Assembly: GCA_900543175.1 (NCBI GenBank)
Contig: UQQO01000072.1
Location: 1 to 11,002 of the forward strand
DNA length: 11,002 nt
Source: an uncultured Fusobacterium sp.
Lineage (GTDB): Bacteria > Fusobacteriota > Fusobacteriia > Fusobacteriales > Fusobacteriaceae
Direction: 5' to 3'
In this document: piece by piece, positions 1 to 7,615 of the stretch
How positions within the stretch are numbered: the stretch's first letter is position 1
Layout: every line of letters begins with the position of its first letter
Position numbers and translations under genes: made by a program
The notes under the pieces: generated by a model
The model's input: only the letters and a program-made list of their open reading frames with translations
What the model was told of the DNA's origin: nothing
Databases searched by the model: none

Positions 1-431
1 AAGCTATGCTTATTTATAGAGTTCAGAGAAATGATCTTATTGGGAAAAAAATTTTAAGTGTAAATGAAAAATATTATATTGCAGACCATGGAATACGTCA
101 GGCTGTTTTTGAAAATAATGAAAGAGATATAAATCAAATTTTTGAAAATATAGTTTATTTAGAACTTTTACGAAGAGGGTATAGTGTTAAAATAGGGAAA
201 ATAGATGCTTTAGAAGTTGACTTTGTCTGTACAAAAGGTAGAGATGAAACAAAATATATACAAGTTGCATATCTTTTAGCTTCACCAGAAACAGTAGAAA
301 GAGAATTTTCTGTATTGGAAAAAATACAAGATAATTATCCTAAATTTGTAATTTCAATGGATTTCTTTGATATGTCAAGAAATGGTATTAAACACATGAA
401 TATAATAGAGTTTCTTTTAAATGATATCTAA
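1..431 (+). CDS. C-terminal end of a DUF4143-type ATP-binding protein (5' end outside the window)
   Basis: The frame is open from the left edge (GCT at 3-5, then ATG at 6) and ends at TAA 429-431, so this is the tail of a longer gene and the ATG at 6 is an internal methionine. The visible ~142 residues match the C-terminal half of AAA_14/DUF4143 proteins: a 'NEKYYIADHGIRQAV' segment (about residues 20-34 from the ATG), then 'IFENIVYLELLRRGY' (45-59), then 'EVDFV' (70-74) and a strand with 'YIQVAY' (84-89). As I recall, this C-terminal part has a PD-(D/E)XK-like nuclease fold, where E/D in 'EVDF' and a following Q/E-x-K strand would form the active site. Here Q86 is kept but the usual Lys position is Ala88, so nuclease activity is doubtful. 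The Walker motifs would lie upstream of the window. The cellular role of this family is poorly defined. It converges on the ribose operon and is not functionally linked to it by position. Confidence 0.75.
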   Translation, partial: AMLIYRVQRNDLIGKKILSVNEKYYIADHGIRQAVFENNERDINQIFENIVYLELLRRGYSVKIGKIDALEVDFVCTKGRDETKYIQVAYLLASPETVEREFSVLEKIQDNYPKFVISMDFFDMSRNGIKHMNIIEFLLNDI

Positions 432-449
432 TTTAAATAATTATATAAA

Positions 450-477
450 AGAGGTGGCTGCAAATTCAACCACCTCT
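450..477 (-). terminator. Rho-independent terminator of the rbs operon
   Basis: A perfect 8-bp stem (AGAGGTGG at 450-457 with CCACCTCT at 470-477) closes a 12-base loop. Read on the minus strand the stem is followed by TTTATATAATTATTT, a U-rich tail 33 bases after the rbsB stop codon. On the plus strand the bases after the stem are AATTAAAT, without a real U-tract, so it mainly serves the rbs operon, although it may also slow transcription arriving from the DUF4143 gene. Confidence 0.8.
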
Positions 478-510
478 AATTAAATCTATTTAATTTTTAT
501 AGTTAATCAG

Positions 511-1380
511 CTATTTAACTAATTCAAGAGCAACTGGCACATTCTTTTCAACAGCTTGTTTTTTAACTATTTTATCAGCAACTTCAACACCGATAGCTCC
601 TATTTCAGCAGGCTTTTGTGCAACAGTTGCAGCAAGTTTACCCTCTTTTACAGCAGCCACAGCATCATCAGTAGCATCAAAACCAACTACAAATATATCT
701 CTTCCAGATGCTTCAATAGCTTTTAATGCTCCAAGAGCCATCTCATCATTGTGAGCAAATACAGCTTGAATTTCAGGTTGAGCTTGTAAAATATTTTCCA
801 TTACATTTAGCCCTTTTGTTCTATCAAAGTCAGCTGCTTGTTTAGCTACAACTTCAAGTTTTCCAGCAGCAGCTTTATTAAATCCAGTTCCTCTATCTCT
901 TGCAGCAGTAGTACCAGGGATTCCTTCAAGTTCTACAACTTTACCCTTTCCACCAAGTTTTTCAACTATAAAGTTTCCTGCCATCTCTCCACCTAATACA
1001 TTATCAGATGCCACATGAGATACAACATTTCCACCATTAGCTGCTCTATCAAGAGTAACTACTGGAATTTTACTTCTATTAGCTGCTTTAACTGAACTTA
1101 CTACTGCATCTGAATCAGTAGGGTTAATAAGAAGAACATCTACACCTTTAACTAAAAGATCTTCAACGTTTCCTAACTCTTTAGCTGGGTTATCTTGAGA
1201 ATCAAGAACTATTAAATCATGTCCTAACTCTTTAGCTTTAGCCTCTGCTCCCTCTTTTAAAGTTACAAAGAATGGGTTGTTTTGTGTAGAGATTACAAGT
1301 CCTATTCTTTCAGCTGATGCAGATGCTGCAAATGCTAAAAATATTCCTGCAATTCCAAATAATTTTTTAAATTTACTCAT
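511..1380 (-). CDS. rbsB: RbsB, periplasmic ribose-binding protein of the ribose ABC transporter
   Basis: Captures D-ribose outside the inner membrane and delivers it to RbsC. The 289-residue protein starts with a Sec signal peptide (positive MSKFKK, a hydrophobic core, then ASASA before Glu24) cleaved by signal peptidase I. There is no lipobox cysteine, so it is a soluble periplasmic protein rather than a lipoprotein. The mature part carries the ribose-binding signatures known from E. coli RbsB: 'STQNNPFF', '[11 protein letters not shown]', 'INPTDSDAV', 'TLDRA', 'ARDRGTGF', '[12 protein letters not shown]', '[12 protein letters not shown]' and '[10 protein letters not shown]'. All expected sugar contacts (N, FF, DR, R, F, ND, D, Q) appear to be present. 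I chose ATG 1380 because AGGGAG lies 8 bases upstream; the GTG at 1389 sits directly on that Shine-Dalgarno site. It is last in the operon, 15 bases after rbsC, and is followed by the terminator at 450-477. Confidence 0.95.
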   Translation of the reverse strand: MSKFKKLFGIAGIFLAFAASASAERIGLVISTQNNPFFVTLKEGAEAKAKELGHDLIVLDSQDNPAKELGNVEDLLVKGVDVLLINPTDSDAVVSSVKAANRSKIPVVTLDRAANGGNVVSHVASDNVLGGEMAGNFIVEKLGGKGKVVELEGIPGTTAARDRGTGFNKAAAGKLEVVAKQAADFDRTKGLNVMENILQAQPEIQAVFAHNDEMALGALKAIEASGRDIFVVGFDATDDAVAAVKEGKLAATVAQKPAEIGAIGVEVADKIVKKQAVEKNVPVALELVK

Positions 1381-1395
1381 ATCTACCACTCCCTT

Positions 1396-2322
1396 TTATT
1401 TGTTAGACTTCTTGTCTATTAAAACCGCAATTAATATAACAGCTGCCTTTATCATCATTTGATAGTATGATGATACATCTAGTAAGTTAAGAGCATTTCC
1501 AAGTACACCTATTATTATAACTCCCAATGCTGTTCCTGTAATCTTTCCAACCCCTCCAGCTAGAGAAGTTCCACCTAAAACAACAGCTGCAATAGCATCA
1601 AGCTCATATCCAGTTCCAGCAGTAGGTTGAGCAGAGAACAATCTCGATGTTGTAATAATCCCTGCCAATGCTGAAAGGATTCCTGAGATACCATATATCC
1701 ATATTTTTATATTATTCACTTTAATTCCTGAAAGTTTTGTTGCCTCTTCATTTCCTCCAATAGCATAAGTATATCTTCCAAATCTTGTATTTGTTAAAAT
1801 ATAGTGTCCAGCTACAAATAATATAAGTGTTATATAGATAGGAATTGGTATATTGAATAGATACCCTCCCCCTATATTTTCAAACAATGCTCCACCATCA
1901 TTAACTGTAATAGGTTTACCATTTGTAAATACAAGTGTTGCTCCTCTCAAGAAAGTCATTGTTACTAATGTTACTATAAATGCTTGTAACTTCATAACTG
2001 AAACTAAAACCCCATTTACTATTCCAAAGAACAGCCCTAAAACAAGAGCAACTAATAAACTTAAAACAGGATTTATTCCTGAACTTAACATTGCAGCACT
2101 TACTGCTCCACAAAATGCTAAGATAGATCCAACTGATAGATCTATTCCCCCAGTAAGAATAACAAATGTCATTCCTATTGCTATTACAGCATTGATAGAT
2201 GATTGTCTAAATACATTTAATATATTTGCTACTGATAAAAATCTTGGATTGATCACTGCTACTATTGCTGAAAAAAGTATAAGTCCTATTAGTGGCTTAT
2301 TCTTCAATATTTTTTTAATCAT
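1396..2322 (-). CDS. rbsC: RbsC, ribose ABC transporter permease
   Basis: Inner-membrane channel through which ribose passes, probably as a homodimer on RbsA. The 308-residue protein is strongly hydrophobic with roughly 8-10 membrane segments and contains family blocks of the RbsC/XylH/AraH permeases: '[24 protein letters not shown]' near the N-terminus (written here as a family block; key residues GGIDLSVGS), '[19 protein letters not shown]' in the cytoplasmic loop that contacts the ATPase, and '[15 protein letters not shown]' followed by a GTALG(V)III segment near the C-terminus. The ATG at 2322 has GGAGG five bases upstream; the in-frame GTG at 2340 would include that Shine-Dalgarno site and is rejected. 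The start overlaps the end of rbsA by 8 bases, so the two are probably translationally coupled, giving matched amounts of permease and ATPase. E. coli RbsC is slightly longer (321). Confidence 0.94.
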   Translation of the reverse strand: MIKKILKNKPLIGLILFSAIVAVINPRFLSVANILNVFRQSSINAVIAIGMTFVILTGGIDLSVGSILAFCGAVSAAMLSSGINPVLSLLVALVLGLFFGIVNGVLVSVMKLQAFIVTLVTMTFLRGATLVFTNGKPITVNDGGALFENIGGGYLFNIPIPIYITLILFVAGHYILTNTRFGRYTYAIGGNEEATKLSGIKVNNIKIWIYGISGILSALAGIITTSRLFSAQPTAGTGYELDAIAAVVLGGTSLAGGVGKITGTALGVIIIGVLGNALNLLDVSSYYQMMIKAAVILIAVLIDKKSNK

Positions 2323-3811
2323 TTTGTCCTCCCACTGCACATCTCATGATCTTCTCTTGAGTTGCATCTTCTCCTAAAAATTCTCCTGTTATTTTGTGAT
2401 TGTGAATAACTAAAATTCTATCACTAAGTCCTAAAATCTCTGGCATCTCAGATGATACTATAATTATACTCATTCCCTTTTTCTTCAATTCATTTATAAC
2501 ATCATAGATCTCTTTCTTAGCTCCAACGTCTACTCCTCTAGTTGGCTCATCTAAAATAAGAATTTTAGGATTTGTTAAAAGTGCCTTTGCAATAGCAACC
2601 TTTTGTTGATTTCCTCCACTTAGATTTTTAATTTTTTGCTCCATAGTAGGTGTTTTTATCTCAAATTTATCAATATAATCTTCAACTGATTCCTTCTCTA
2701 GCTTCTTATCTAATTTAAAGAAAGATGATATAAAATTCATTGCTGAAAGTGTCATATTTTCCTTAACACTCATTCCTAAAACAAGTCCATCTCCCTTTCT
2801 ATCCTCTGAAACATAGGCTATCCCTTTAGCTACCCCTTCAGCAGCAGATCCTATATTTATCTCTTTTCCTTCAAGATAGATATGCCCAGACTCTTTCTTT
2901 AGATGCCCATATATAGTTCTTACAAGCTCTGTTCTACCTGCTCCCATAAGCCCTGATATTCCCAATATCTCACTTTTATGTAGAGTAAAAGAGATATTGT
3001 CAACAAAACTATTTTTAAGATTTTCAACTCTCAATACCTCTTCTCCCCTAGGAATTTCAACTCTAGGGAACTGTTCTTCAAGAGTTCTCCCAACCATATT
3101 TTTGATTATAAAATCTTCATCTATATCCTTTACCTCAGCTTCACAGATAAACTTTCCATCTCTCATTATTGTTATATCATCACATATCTCAGGTATCTCC
3201 TTTAATCTATGAGAGATATACACAATACTTTTTTTCTCACTAGTTAATTCTCTAATAACTTCGAAAAGACTTTCAGTTTCACTGTCAGTAAGAGCATCTG
3301 TTGGCTCATCCATTATTATAATTTTAGCATTTTGAGAAAGTGCTTTAGCTATCTCTACCATTTGCATCTTTCCAATTGTTAATTCTTTTACAAGAGTTTT
3401 TCCATCTTCCTTTACATTTAATTTATCTAAAAGAAATCTAGCCTCTTTGTCCATAAGTTTAGAGTCTAATTTTCCAAATTTATTTGTAATCTCTCTACCT
3501 AAAAATATATTCTCTGTAATACTCAATTCAGGTATAAGATTTAGCTCTTGGTGAATAACAGCAATTCCCTCACCTTGTGAATCATTGATACTTTTAAAAT
3601 CTACCTTTTTCCCTCTTAATTCAATAGTTCCACTATCCATTTGATAGATACCTGTCATTACCTTTATAAGAGTAGATTTTCCAGCTCCATTTTCACCTAG
3701 TAGAGCCATAACTCTTCCTTTATATATATTTAGTTGAGCTCCATCTAAAGCCTTTACTCCAGGAAATGTCTTAACTATATCTTTCATCTTTAAAACAATC
3801 TCTTTTTCCAT
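2315..3811 (-). CDS. rbsA: RbsA, ribose ABC transporter ATPase with two fused nucleotide-binding domains
   Basis: Peripheral membrane ATPase that powers ribose import, 498 residues as in the sugar-importer CUT2 class. The N-terminal domain has Walker A 'GENGAGKS' (39-46), Q-loop 'HQE' (87-89), a divergent signature 'LTIGKMQM' (144-151), Walker B 'IIIMDEP' (164-170) and H-loop His201. The C-terminal domain has a degenerate Walker A 'GLMGAGRT' (287-294; Arg in place of the catalytic Lys), a canonical signature 'LSGGNQQK' (397-404) and Walker B '[14 protein letters not shown]'. This asymmetry, with one competent and one degenerate site, is the normal pattern for RbsA and its relatives XylG and MglA. 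The start ATG at 3811 follows AGGAGAGGATA, 9 bases beyond the rbsD stop. Its last codons overlap the rbsC start. Confidence 0.96.
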   Translation of the reverse strand: MEKEIVLKMKDIVKTFPGVKALDGAQLNIYKGRVMALLGENGAGKSTLIKVMTGIYQMDSGTIELRGKKVDFKSINDSQGEGIAVIHQELNLIPELSITENIFLGREITNKFGKLDSKLMDKEARFLLDKLNVKEDGKTLVKELTIGKMQMVEIAKALSQNAKIIIMDEPTDALTDSETESLFEVIRELTSEKKSIVYISHRLKEIPEICDDITIMRDGKFICEAEVKDIDEDFIIKNMVGRTLEEQFPRVEIPRGEEVLRVENLKNSFVDNISFTLHKSEILGISGLMGAGRTELVRTIYGHLKKESGHIYLEGKEINIGSAAEGVAKGIAYVSEDRKGDGLVLGMSVKENMTLSAMNFISSFFKLDKKLEKESVEDYIDKFEIKTPTMEQKIKNLSGGNQQKVAIAKALLTNPKILILDEPTRGVDVGAKKEIYDVINELKKKGMSIIIVSSEMPEILGLSDRILVIHNHKITGEFLGEDATQEKIMRCAVGGQND

Positions 3812-3820
3812 TATCCTCTC

Positions 3821-4228
3821 CTAAAAAGTAACACCTGACTTTAATATTATATTTGAATATGGAGAACACTCTCCAGTTCTAACAATAACTTCACTTTCAT
3901 GAGTGATTTTTTTAAACTCCTCATGTGATACCTCAATTATTTTTGGATCCATTCCAGCCTCTTTGAAAGCTTTCATAATTGCAGCATACATAGGGATATT
4001 GTGATCGTGAATCTCCCTTGCTAAAATTATCTCTTCAACTTGCATCTCACTTAATATAGGTTTTAATACTTGAATAAAGTTTGGTGTTCCAGCCTCAATA
4101 GCCAAATCTATTCTCTTTACATCCTTTGGAATTGGCAACCCTGCATCACACACTGTAATATGAGCTGTATGCCCTATTTTTGCTATCTCATAAGAAAGTT
4201 CACTGTTTAATAATCTACCTTTTTTCAT
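3821..4228 (-). CDS. rbsD: RbsD, D-ribose pyranase
   Basis: Cytoplasmic sugar mutarotase that interconverts the beta-pyranose and beta-furanose forms of ribose, so that incoming sugar reaches the form used by ribokinase. It is 135 residues, near the usual 130-139. Family signatures are complete: 'MKKG..LNSELS' at the N-terminus, 'GHT' with the catalytic His20, 'CDAGLPIP' (27-34, Asp28), 'NFIQVLKPILSEMQVEE', and the C-terminal 'TGECSPYSNIIL' with Tyr124 and Asn126, followed by the typical ending GVTF. The ATG shares its A with the TAA of rbsK (TAATG), and AGGGGTGA lies upstream inside rbsK, indicating termination-reinitiation coupling. It lies between the kinase and the importer genes. Confidence 0.95.
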   Translation of the reverse strand: MKKGRLLNSELSYEIAKIGHTAHITVCDAGLPIPKDVKRIDLAIEAGTPNFIQVLKPILSEMQVEEIILAREIHDHNIPMYAAIMKAFKEAGMDPKIIEVSHEEFKKITHESEVIVRTGECSPYSNIILKSGVTF

Positions 4229-5142
4229 TATCTTTTCACCCCTTGAAATTCATTTACCTCTTCTAGTGTAGGAATAGAACTTTGAGCCCCTAATCTTGTA
4301 ACTGCTATTGCTGATACTTTAGTTCCAAATTCTATTGCCTCATCTATGTTGTCACCATTTAAAGCTTTAACAAACCCACCAATAAAACTGTCACCTGCTG
4401 CTGTTGTATCCACAGCTTTTACTATATATGCACTGTGAAACTCTGACTTTTCTTTATTTACATGTAATGATCCTTTACTTCCTAAAGTAACAATAAGTTC
4501 TTTAACTCCCATATCCAAAAGTTTTTTACAAGCTGCTTTTATCTCATCTTCTGTATCAGTAGCCATTTTAGTAATCATACTTAGCTCAGTTTCATTAGGT
4601 ATAATAATATCACTAGACTTTATCATCTTTTCACTTAAAGGAGCTGCTGGAGCAGGGTTCAATATAGTTATCTTTCCAAACTCCTTTGCTTTTTCAAGAG
4701 CATATTCAACTGTTGATAAAGGTAGTTCCAATTGAGTAACAACTATATCTGCATTTTTAATTACATCTATATGTCTATCAATGTAATCTTTATCCACATC
4801 CATATTAGCTCCAGAAACAACAAGTATTCTATTTTGCCCATTTCCTTCAACTATTATCTTAGCTATTCCAGTAGAGCTTTCAGATCTCTCTATATACTCA
4901 GTATTAACTCCACTATTTTTCATAGAGTTTATAAGATCATTTCCAAAAGAGTCGTTACCTACCTTACCAAGCATAGTGACTTCTGTTCCTAGTTTACCAA
5001 TAGCTACCCCTTGATTTGCTCCCTTACCACCAGGAACTTGAAAAAATTTCTCTCCAAAAATAGTTTCTCCTGCCTCTGGAACTCTTTGACACATAGTGAC
5101 TAAATCCATATTTATGCTTCCTACTACAACTACTTTTTTCAT
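4228..5142 (-). CDS. rbsK: RbsK, ribokinase (PfkB family)
   Basis: Phosphorylates D-ribose with ATP to D-ribose 5-phosphate, feeding the pentose phosphate pathway and nucleotide synthesis. The 304-residue protein shows the PfkB order: 'VVGSINMDLV' at residues 6-15 (start of the sugar site), 'PGGKGANQ' (37-44), 'NPAPA' (162-166), 'PNETE' (182-186), 'VTLGSKG' (218-224) and 'DTTAAGDSF' (245-253) with the catalytic base Asp251 and the anion hole in TAAGD. 'AQSS' (286-289) matches the C-terminal ribokinase region. ATG 5142 is chosen because a GAGGGTGA site lies upstream with about 8 bases of spacing; the in-frame GTG at 5154 would fall on that site. It begins one base after the rbsR stop, so repressor and kinase are co-transcribed. 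Confidence 0.95.
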   Translation of the reverse strand: MKKVVVVGSINMDLVTMCQRVPEAGETIFGEKFFQVPGGKGANQGVAIGKLGTEVTMLGKVGNDSFGNDLINSMKNSGVNTEYIERSESSTGIAKIIVEGNGQNRILVVSGANMDVDKDYIDRHIDVIKNADIVVTQLELPLSTVEYALEKAKEFGKITILNPAPAAPLSEKMIKSSDIIIPNETELSMITKMATDTEDEIKAACKKLLDMGVKELIVTLGSKGSLHVNKEKSEFHSAYIVKAVDTTAAGDSFIGGFVKALNGDNIDEAIEFGTKVSAIAVTRLGAQSSIPTLEEVNEFQGVKR

Positions 5143-5143
5143 T

Positions 5144-6103
5144 TTATTTCTCACCCTCTTTTAAAATCGGTTCTATGTATATTTTTTTTCTTTTATTTTT
5201 ATCAGTAAAAAACAGCTCAAATACCTTTTCTCCCATTATATTTAATGGAATTTTACAAGCTAAAACCTCAATATCAAATATATTAAGAATCCTTAACTCT
5301 TCAAAACATGCAAGATCAATATCTTTTTTCATCTCTCTAGAAGCTTTTAAAAATCCAAGTAACATAAGGTTATTTGATGAGAATAGAGCAGTAGATGGAG
5401 TTTTTAAAATCTCTTTTCCCAAACTGTATCCACTATCAACTAAGAAATCTCCCTCATATATATCCTCTTTTGAATAAGGAATCTCCATATCTTCGTGAGC
5501 TTTAATATATCCTCTCAATCTCTCTTGAGCAGTAATAGAGTTCAGATCTCCAGTTAATATACTGATTTTTCTATGCCCTTTCTCCAGTAATCTTTTTACA
5601 ACTTTATATGCTCCATTGAAGTTATCTAAAAATACTCCTGGCAATTCAAATGAAGTTGTATCTCTATCTAAAAGTAGAACTGGAATATTATGATTTATTA
5701 GTGATTCAAAAGGGTTATTATCATATGTCCCCTTGATTAAAACAGCTATTACTCCAGCAATTCTTTCTCCCAATATATTTTTTATAGCTTTTTTCTCCTG
5801 CTCTAAATCTTCAGAGGTATTATATAGTGCAATCTGAAATTGTGTTTTAGAAAAAGCTTTACATATCTCCTCTACAAGTGAGGCAAAGAAAGGGTTGCTA
5901 ATATTTGGAATCAAAAGAGCTATTGTTCTACTCTCCATCTTTGATAAATTCCTAGCTATTGCATTTGGAGTATATCCGCTTTTTTCTACAAACTCTAAAA
6001 CCTTTTTTTTAGTTTCAGGATTTATATTATCACTATTGTTAATAGCTCGAGAAACAGTGGCTACTGATATTCCTAATTCTTTAGCAATGTCTTTCATATT
6101 CAT
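5144..6103 (-). CDS. rbsR: RbsR, LacI-family transcriptional regulator of the ribose operon
   Basis: DNA-binding repressor, 319 residues from ATG 6103. Residues 3-22 ('MKDIAKELGISVATVSRAIN') are a textbook LacI-family helix-turn-helix, and 'GYTPNAIARNLS' (43-54) is the hinge region that reads the centre of the operator. From about residue 60 there is a periplasmic-binding-protein-like effector domain ('IALLIPNISNPFFASLVEEI', 'LLLDRD', 'LEKGHRKISILTG', 'ALFSSNNLMLLGFLKA'). The ligand is inferred to be ribose or a phosphorylated derivative from the operon context. GGTGA lies about 5 bases upstream of ATG 6103; ATG 6097 is also possible, and the GTG at 6112 lacks a usable site. It is the first gene, directly behind the operator at 6129-6142, so it should control its own synthesis. 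The assignment to ribose rather than another sugar is by context. Confidence 0.9.
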   Translation of the reverse strand: MNMKDIAKELGISVATVSRAINNSDNINPETKKKVLEFVEKSGYTPNAIARNLSKMESRTIALLIPNISNPFFASLVEEICKAFSKTQFQIALYNTSEDLEQEKKAIKNILGERIAGVIAVLIKGTYDNNPFESLINHNIPVLLLDRDTTSFELPGVFLDNFNGAYKVVKRLLEKGHRKISILTGDLNSITAQERLRGYIKAHEDMEIPYSKEDIYEGDFLVDSGYSLGKEILKTPSTALFSSNNLMLLGFLKASREMKKDIDLACFEELRILNIFDIEVLACKIPLNIMGEKVFELFFTDKNKRKKIYIEPILKEGEK

Positions 6104-6128
6104 AAAAATCACCGTTTTTATTTTGTTA

Positions 6129-6142
6129 TGTAATCGTTTACA
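6129..6142. promoter_or_regulatory. Predicted RbsR operator (LacI-family palindrome)
   Basis: TGTAATCGTTTACA has half-sites TGTAA/TTACA around a central CG, with a single T-T mismatch pair in the middle. This is the classic form of LacI-family operators and also fits the catabolite-response (cre) consensus. It begins 5 bases after the minus-strand -10 box and so covers the expected transcription start of the rbs operon, where bound repressor would block RNA polymerase. Binding by RbsR is inferred; a CcpA-like global regulator is the alternative. Confidence 0.8.
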
Positions 6143-6147
6143 ATATA

Positions 6148-6176
6148 ATATTAATCTACACTCTTCACTTTGTCAA
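6148..6176 (-). promoter_or_regulatory. Promoter of the rbsRKDACB operon
   Basis: Read on the minus strand there is a perfect -35 box TTGACA (6176-6171), 17 bases, then TAATAT (6153-6148; four of six bases match TATAAT). Transcription would start near 6141, giving a leader of about 38 bases before rbsR. The operator immediately follows the -10 box. Confidence 0.75.
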
Positions 6177-6385
6177 TAGAGAAAGATTAATAGTTTTTAT
6201 GGTGTGCATTATTGAAAAATATTTTAAGATTTTATTGAAAATTTTTATATTATTTTTGATTAAATAATTCGAAAAGAGAAAAAAATTAATAAGATATTTT
6301 AAAAAAATTACATATCATATTAAATTGTATAGAATATGGAACTAAAAAAATATATGTAAGAAAAGTGTAATTAATTAAAAAAATA
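6177..6385. other. Divergent intergenic region between rbsR and the PHP phosphatase gene
   Basis: This extremely AT-rich stretch, with many A and T runs, separates the rbs promoter from the plus-strand promoter near 6386. I see no open reading frame with a ribosome binding site, no convincing hairpin with a U-tract and no further operator palindrome. Two GTAA direct repeats near 6356 and 6368 are too short to interpret. It may act simply as an AT-rich upstream element for the two divergent promoters. Confidence 0.5.
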
Positions 6386-6394
6386 TGATACAAT
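6386..6394 (+). promoter_or_regulatory. Probable extended -10 promoter for the PHP phosphatase gene
   Basis: TGATACAAT matches an extended -10 box (TG, one base, then TACAAT with five of six consensus bases). It is 42 bases before the TTG start. No good -35 box lies at the right distance, which is common for extended -10 promoters. It would drive 6436-7536 as a two-gene unit. Confidence 0.5.
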
Positions 6395-6435
6395 ATAGAT
6401 GAGAATAAATTTTATATTTTAAGGAGGAGAAGATT

Positions 6436-7248
6436 TTGAATAAAATAGTAAGTGACTATCATCTGCATAGTGAGTTTTCAGGAGATTCGACACAAAATAT
6501 AGAAGAGATAGTTAAAGAGGGAATTAGATTAGGTCTTGAAGAGATAGCTTTAACAGATCATCTTGAGTATGATATAGAGGGAATGACTGACAACTGGATT
6601 TTAGATGTAGATAGATATGCAAAAAGAGTTTTTGAATTGAGAGAAAAATATAAAAAAGATATAGATCTTAAATTTGGTGTAGAAGTAGGAGTACAACCAC
6701 ACACTAAAGATTATCTTGAAAGTGTTATAAAAAAATACCCTTTTGATTTTGTAATAGCCTCAAGCCATGCTATTGATAGAATAGATTTAGCATTTGGAGA
6801 GATTCAAGCTGGAAGAACAAAGGACGAGGTGCACAATCTATATTTTGAATATGTTTTACAAAATATTGAAAAATACAATGAATTTAATGTATATGGACAT
6901 ATAGATTTTGTTACAAGATATGGTGGAGAAAAATTTAGAGGTTTAGATTATAAAAAACATTTTGATATAATTGATGTTATCTTAAAGAAATTAATAGAAA
7001 AGGGAAAAGGAATAGAGGTTAATACTTCAGGATATAGATATAGAGAGGATAGATTTTATCCTTGTACTGATATTTTAAAAAGATATTATGAGTTAGGAGG
7101 AGAGATCTTAACTATTGGATCAGATTCTCATATAAAGGATTATATGACTATGGATTTTGATAGAGTATATGACTTTTTAGAAAGTATAGGTGTAAAATAT
7201 ATATCTTCCTTTGATAAGATGCAACCATCATTTAAAAAAATAAAATAA
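6436..7248 (+). CDS. PHP-domain phosphatase, HisJ-type histidinol-phosphatase family
   Basis: A 270-residue metal-dependent phosphatase of the PHP superfamily, probably cytoplasmic. The metal-binding motifs appear in order: 'HLH' (His9, His11), 'LTDH' (Asp41, His42), 'GVEVG' (Glu83), 'ASSHAID' (His111), 'GHID' (His155) and 'GSDSH' (228-232). This is the pattern of HisJ/HisK histidinol-phosphatases, which dephosphorylate L-histidinol phosphate, and the length fits. No other histidine-biosynthesis gene is nearby, so the true substrate may be another phosphate ester. The start is a TTG, supported by AAGGAGG (6421-6427) with 8 bases of spacing and no in-frame ATG close by; the conserved 'YHLHSEFSGDS' block begins only eight residues in, so a later start is impossible. 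It is followed after 12 bases by the small gene at 7261. Confidence 0.85.
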   Translation: MNKIVSDYHLHSEFSGDSTQNIEEIVKEGIRLGLEEIALTDHLEYDIEGMTDNWILDVDRYAKRVFELREKYKKDIDLKFGVEVGVQPHTKDYLESVIKKYPFDFVIASSHAIDRIDLAFGEIQAGRTKDEVHNLYFEYVLQNIEKYNEFNVYGHIDFVTRYGGEKFRGLDYKKHFDIIDVILKKLIEKGKGIEVNTSGYRYREDRFYPCTDILKRYYELGGEILTIGSDSHIKDYMTMDFDRVYDFLESIGVKYISSFDKMQPSFKKIK

Positions 7249-7260
7249 GAGGTGAAAATT

Positions 7261-7536
7261 ATGGCTTATGAAGTTAGTAAAATAACTCTTGATGAGGTAA
7301 TAAAATCATTTATTAAAACTGCTAAAAAATTAAAAGGTGATTTAGTTGTTTACTGTTCTAAATGGGAAGAGGAGTATGTAGTTAGGGATATCAGAGATTT
7401 TTCTAAATTAAAGATTAGAAAAGGTGATGTTATTGATGCTACTGTATATGTAGATGATGATGACGAATTATATGATGAGTTTAGATTAGGAGAGGGAAAA
7501 GACGATTTAGTGGTAAAGAAAAAGTATTTAAAATAG
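7261..7536 (+). CDS. Small acidic protein of unknown function
   Basis: Encodes 91 residues from ATG 7261. GAGGTG lies 6 bases upstream, which favours this start over the GTG at 7252 that falls on the same site. I do not recognise a family. There is no signal peptide, membrane segment or cysteine cluster. An N-terminal Lys-rich helical segment ('TLDEVIKSFIKTAKKLKGD') is followed by strands ('LVVYCSKWEEEYVVRD') and by 'LKIRKGDVIDATVYV', then a run of aspartates ('DDDDELYDEF') and a Lys-rich end. The mix suggests a small alpha+beta cytoplasmic protein. It follows the PHP gene by 12 bases and is probably co-transcribed with it, but this does not define its role. Codon use is like its neighbours and the ribosome site is good, so it is likely to be real. 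Confidence 0.75.
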   Translation: MAYEVSKITLDEVIKSFIKTAKKLKGDLVVYCSKWEEEYVVRDIRDFSKLKIRKGDVIDATVYVDDDDELYDEFRLGEGKDDLVVKKKYLK

Positions 7537-7547
7537 TAAAATAAGGG

Positions 7548-7576
7548 TTGCTTTAATTAAAAAAAAATGTTAGAGT
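7548..7576 (+). promoter_or_regulatory. Possible promoter for the META-domain lipoprotein gene
   Basis: TTGCTT (7548-7553), 17 bases, then TAGAGT (7571-7576), which is preceded by TGT as in an extended -10 box. Each hexamer matches consensus at four of six positions. It lies in the 79-base gap between the small acidic gene and the lipoprotein. I see no terminator in that gap, so read-through from upstream is also possible. Confidence 0.35.
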
Positions 7577-7615
7577 GTAGACAAGACTATTTTAAATAAT
7601 TAGGAGGGATTGTTA

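Noticed and set aside
287..294. Degenerate second Walker A of RbsA (residues 287-294, Arg for Lys) as a sign of a broken gene.
   Set aside because: This asymmetry is normal in RbsA-type sugar ATPases, and the second domain keeps its signature and Walker B motifs. The span given is in residues of RbsA.
1853..2377. A 174-codon plus-strand open frame opposite rbsC.
   Set aside because: It is antisense to a clearly identified permease gene, has no recognisable domain and no convincing ribosome site. The same applies to other antisense frames at 1277-1462, 2997-3212, 4732-4992, 5175-5477 and 5895-6179, and to the minus-strand frame at 1916-2113.
5143..5154. Upstream GTG starts for rbsK (5154), and likewise rbsB (1389), rbsC (2340), rbsR (6112) and the small acidic gene (7252).
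   Set aside because: In these cases the GTG is part of, or immediately at, the Shine-Dalgarno sequence that serves the following ATG. Using it would leave the ribosome site inside the coding region.
6177..6435. A riboswitch or leader RNA in the rbsR-PHP intergenic region.
   Set aside because: The region is almost pure A/T with no stable stem, no conserved core I recognise and no transcription attenuator.
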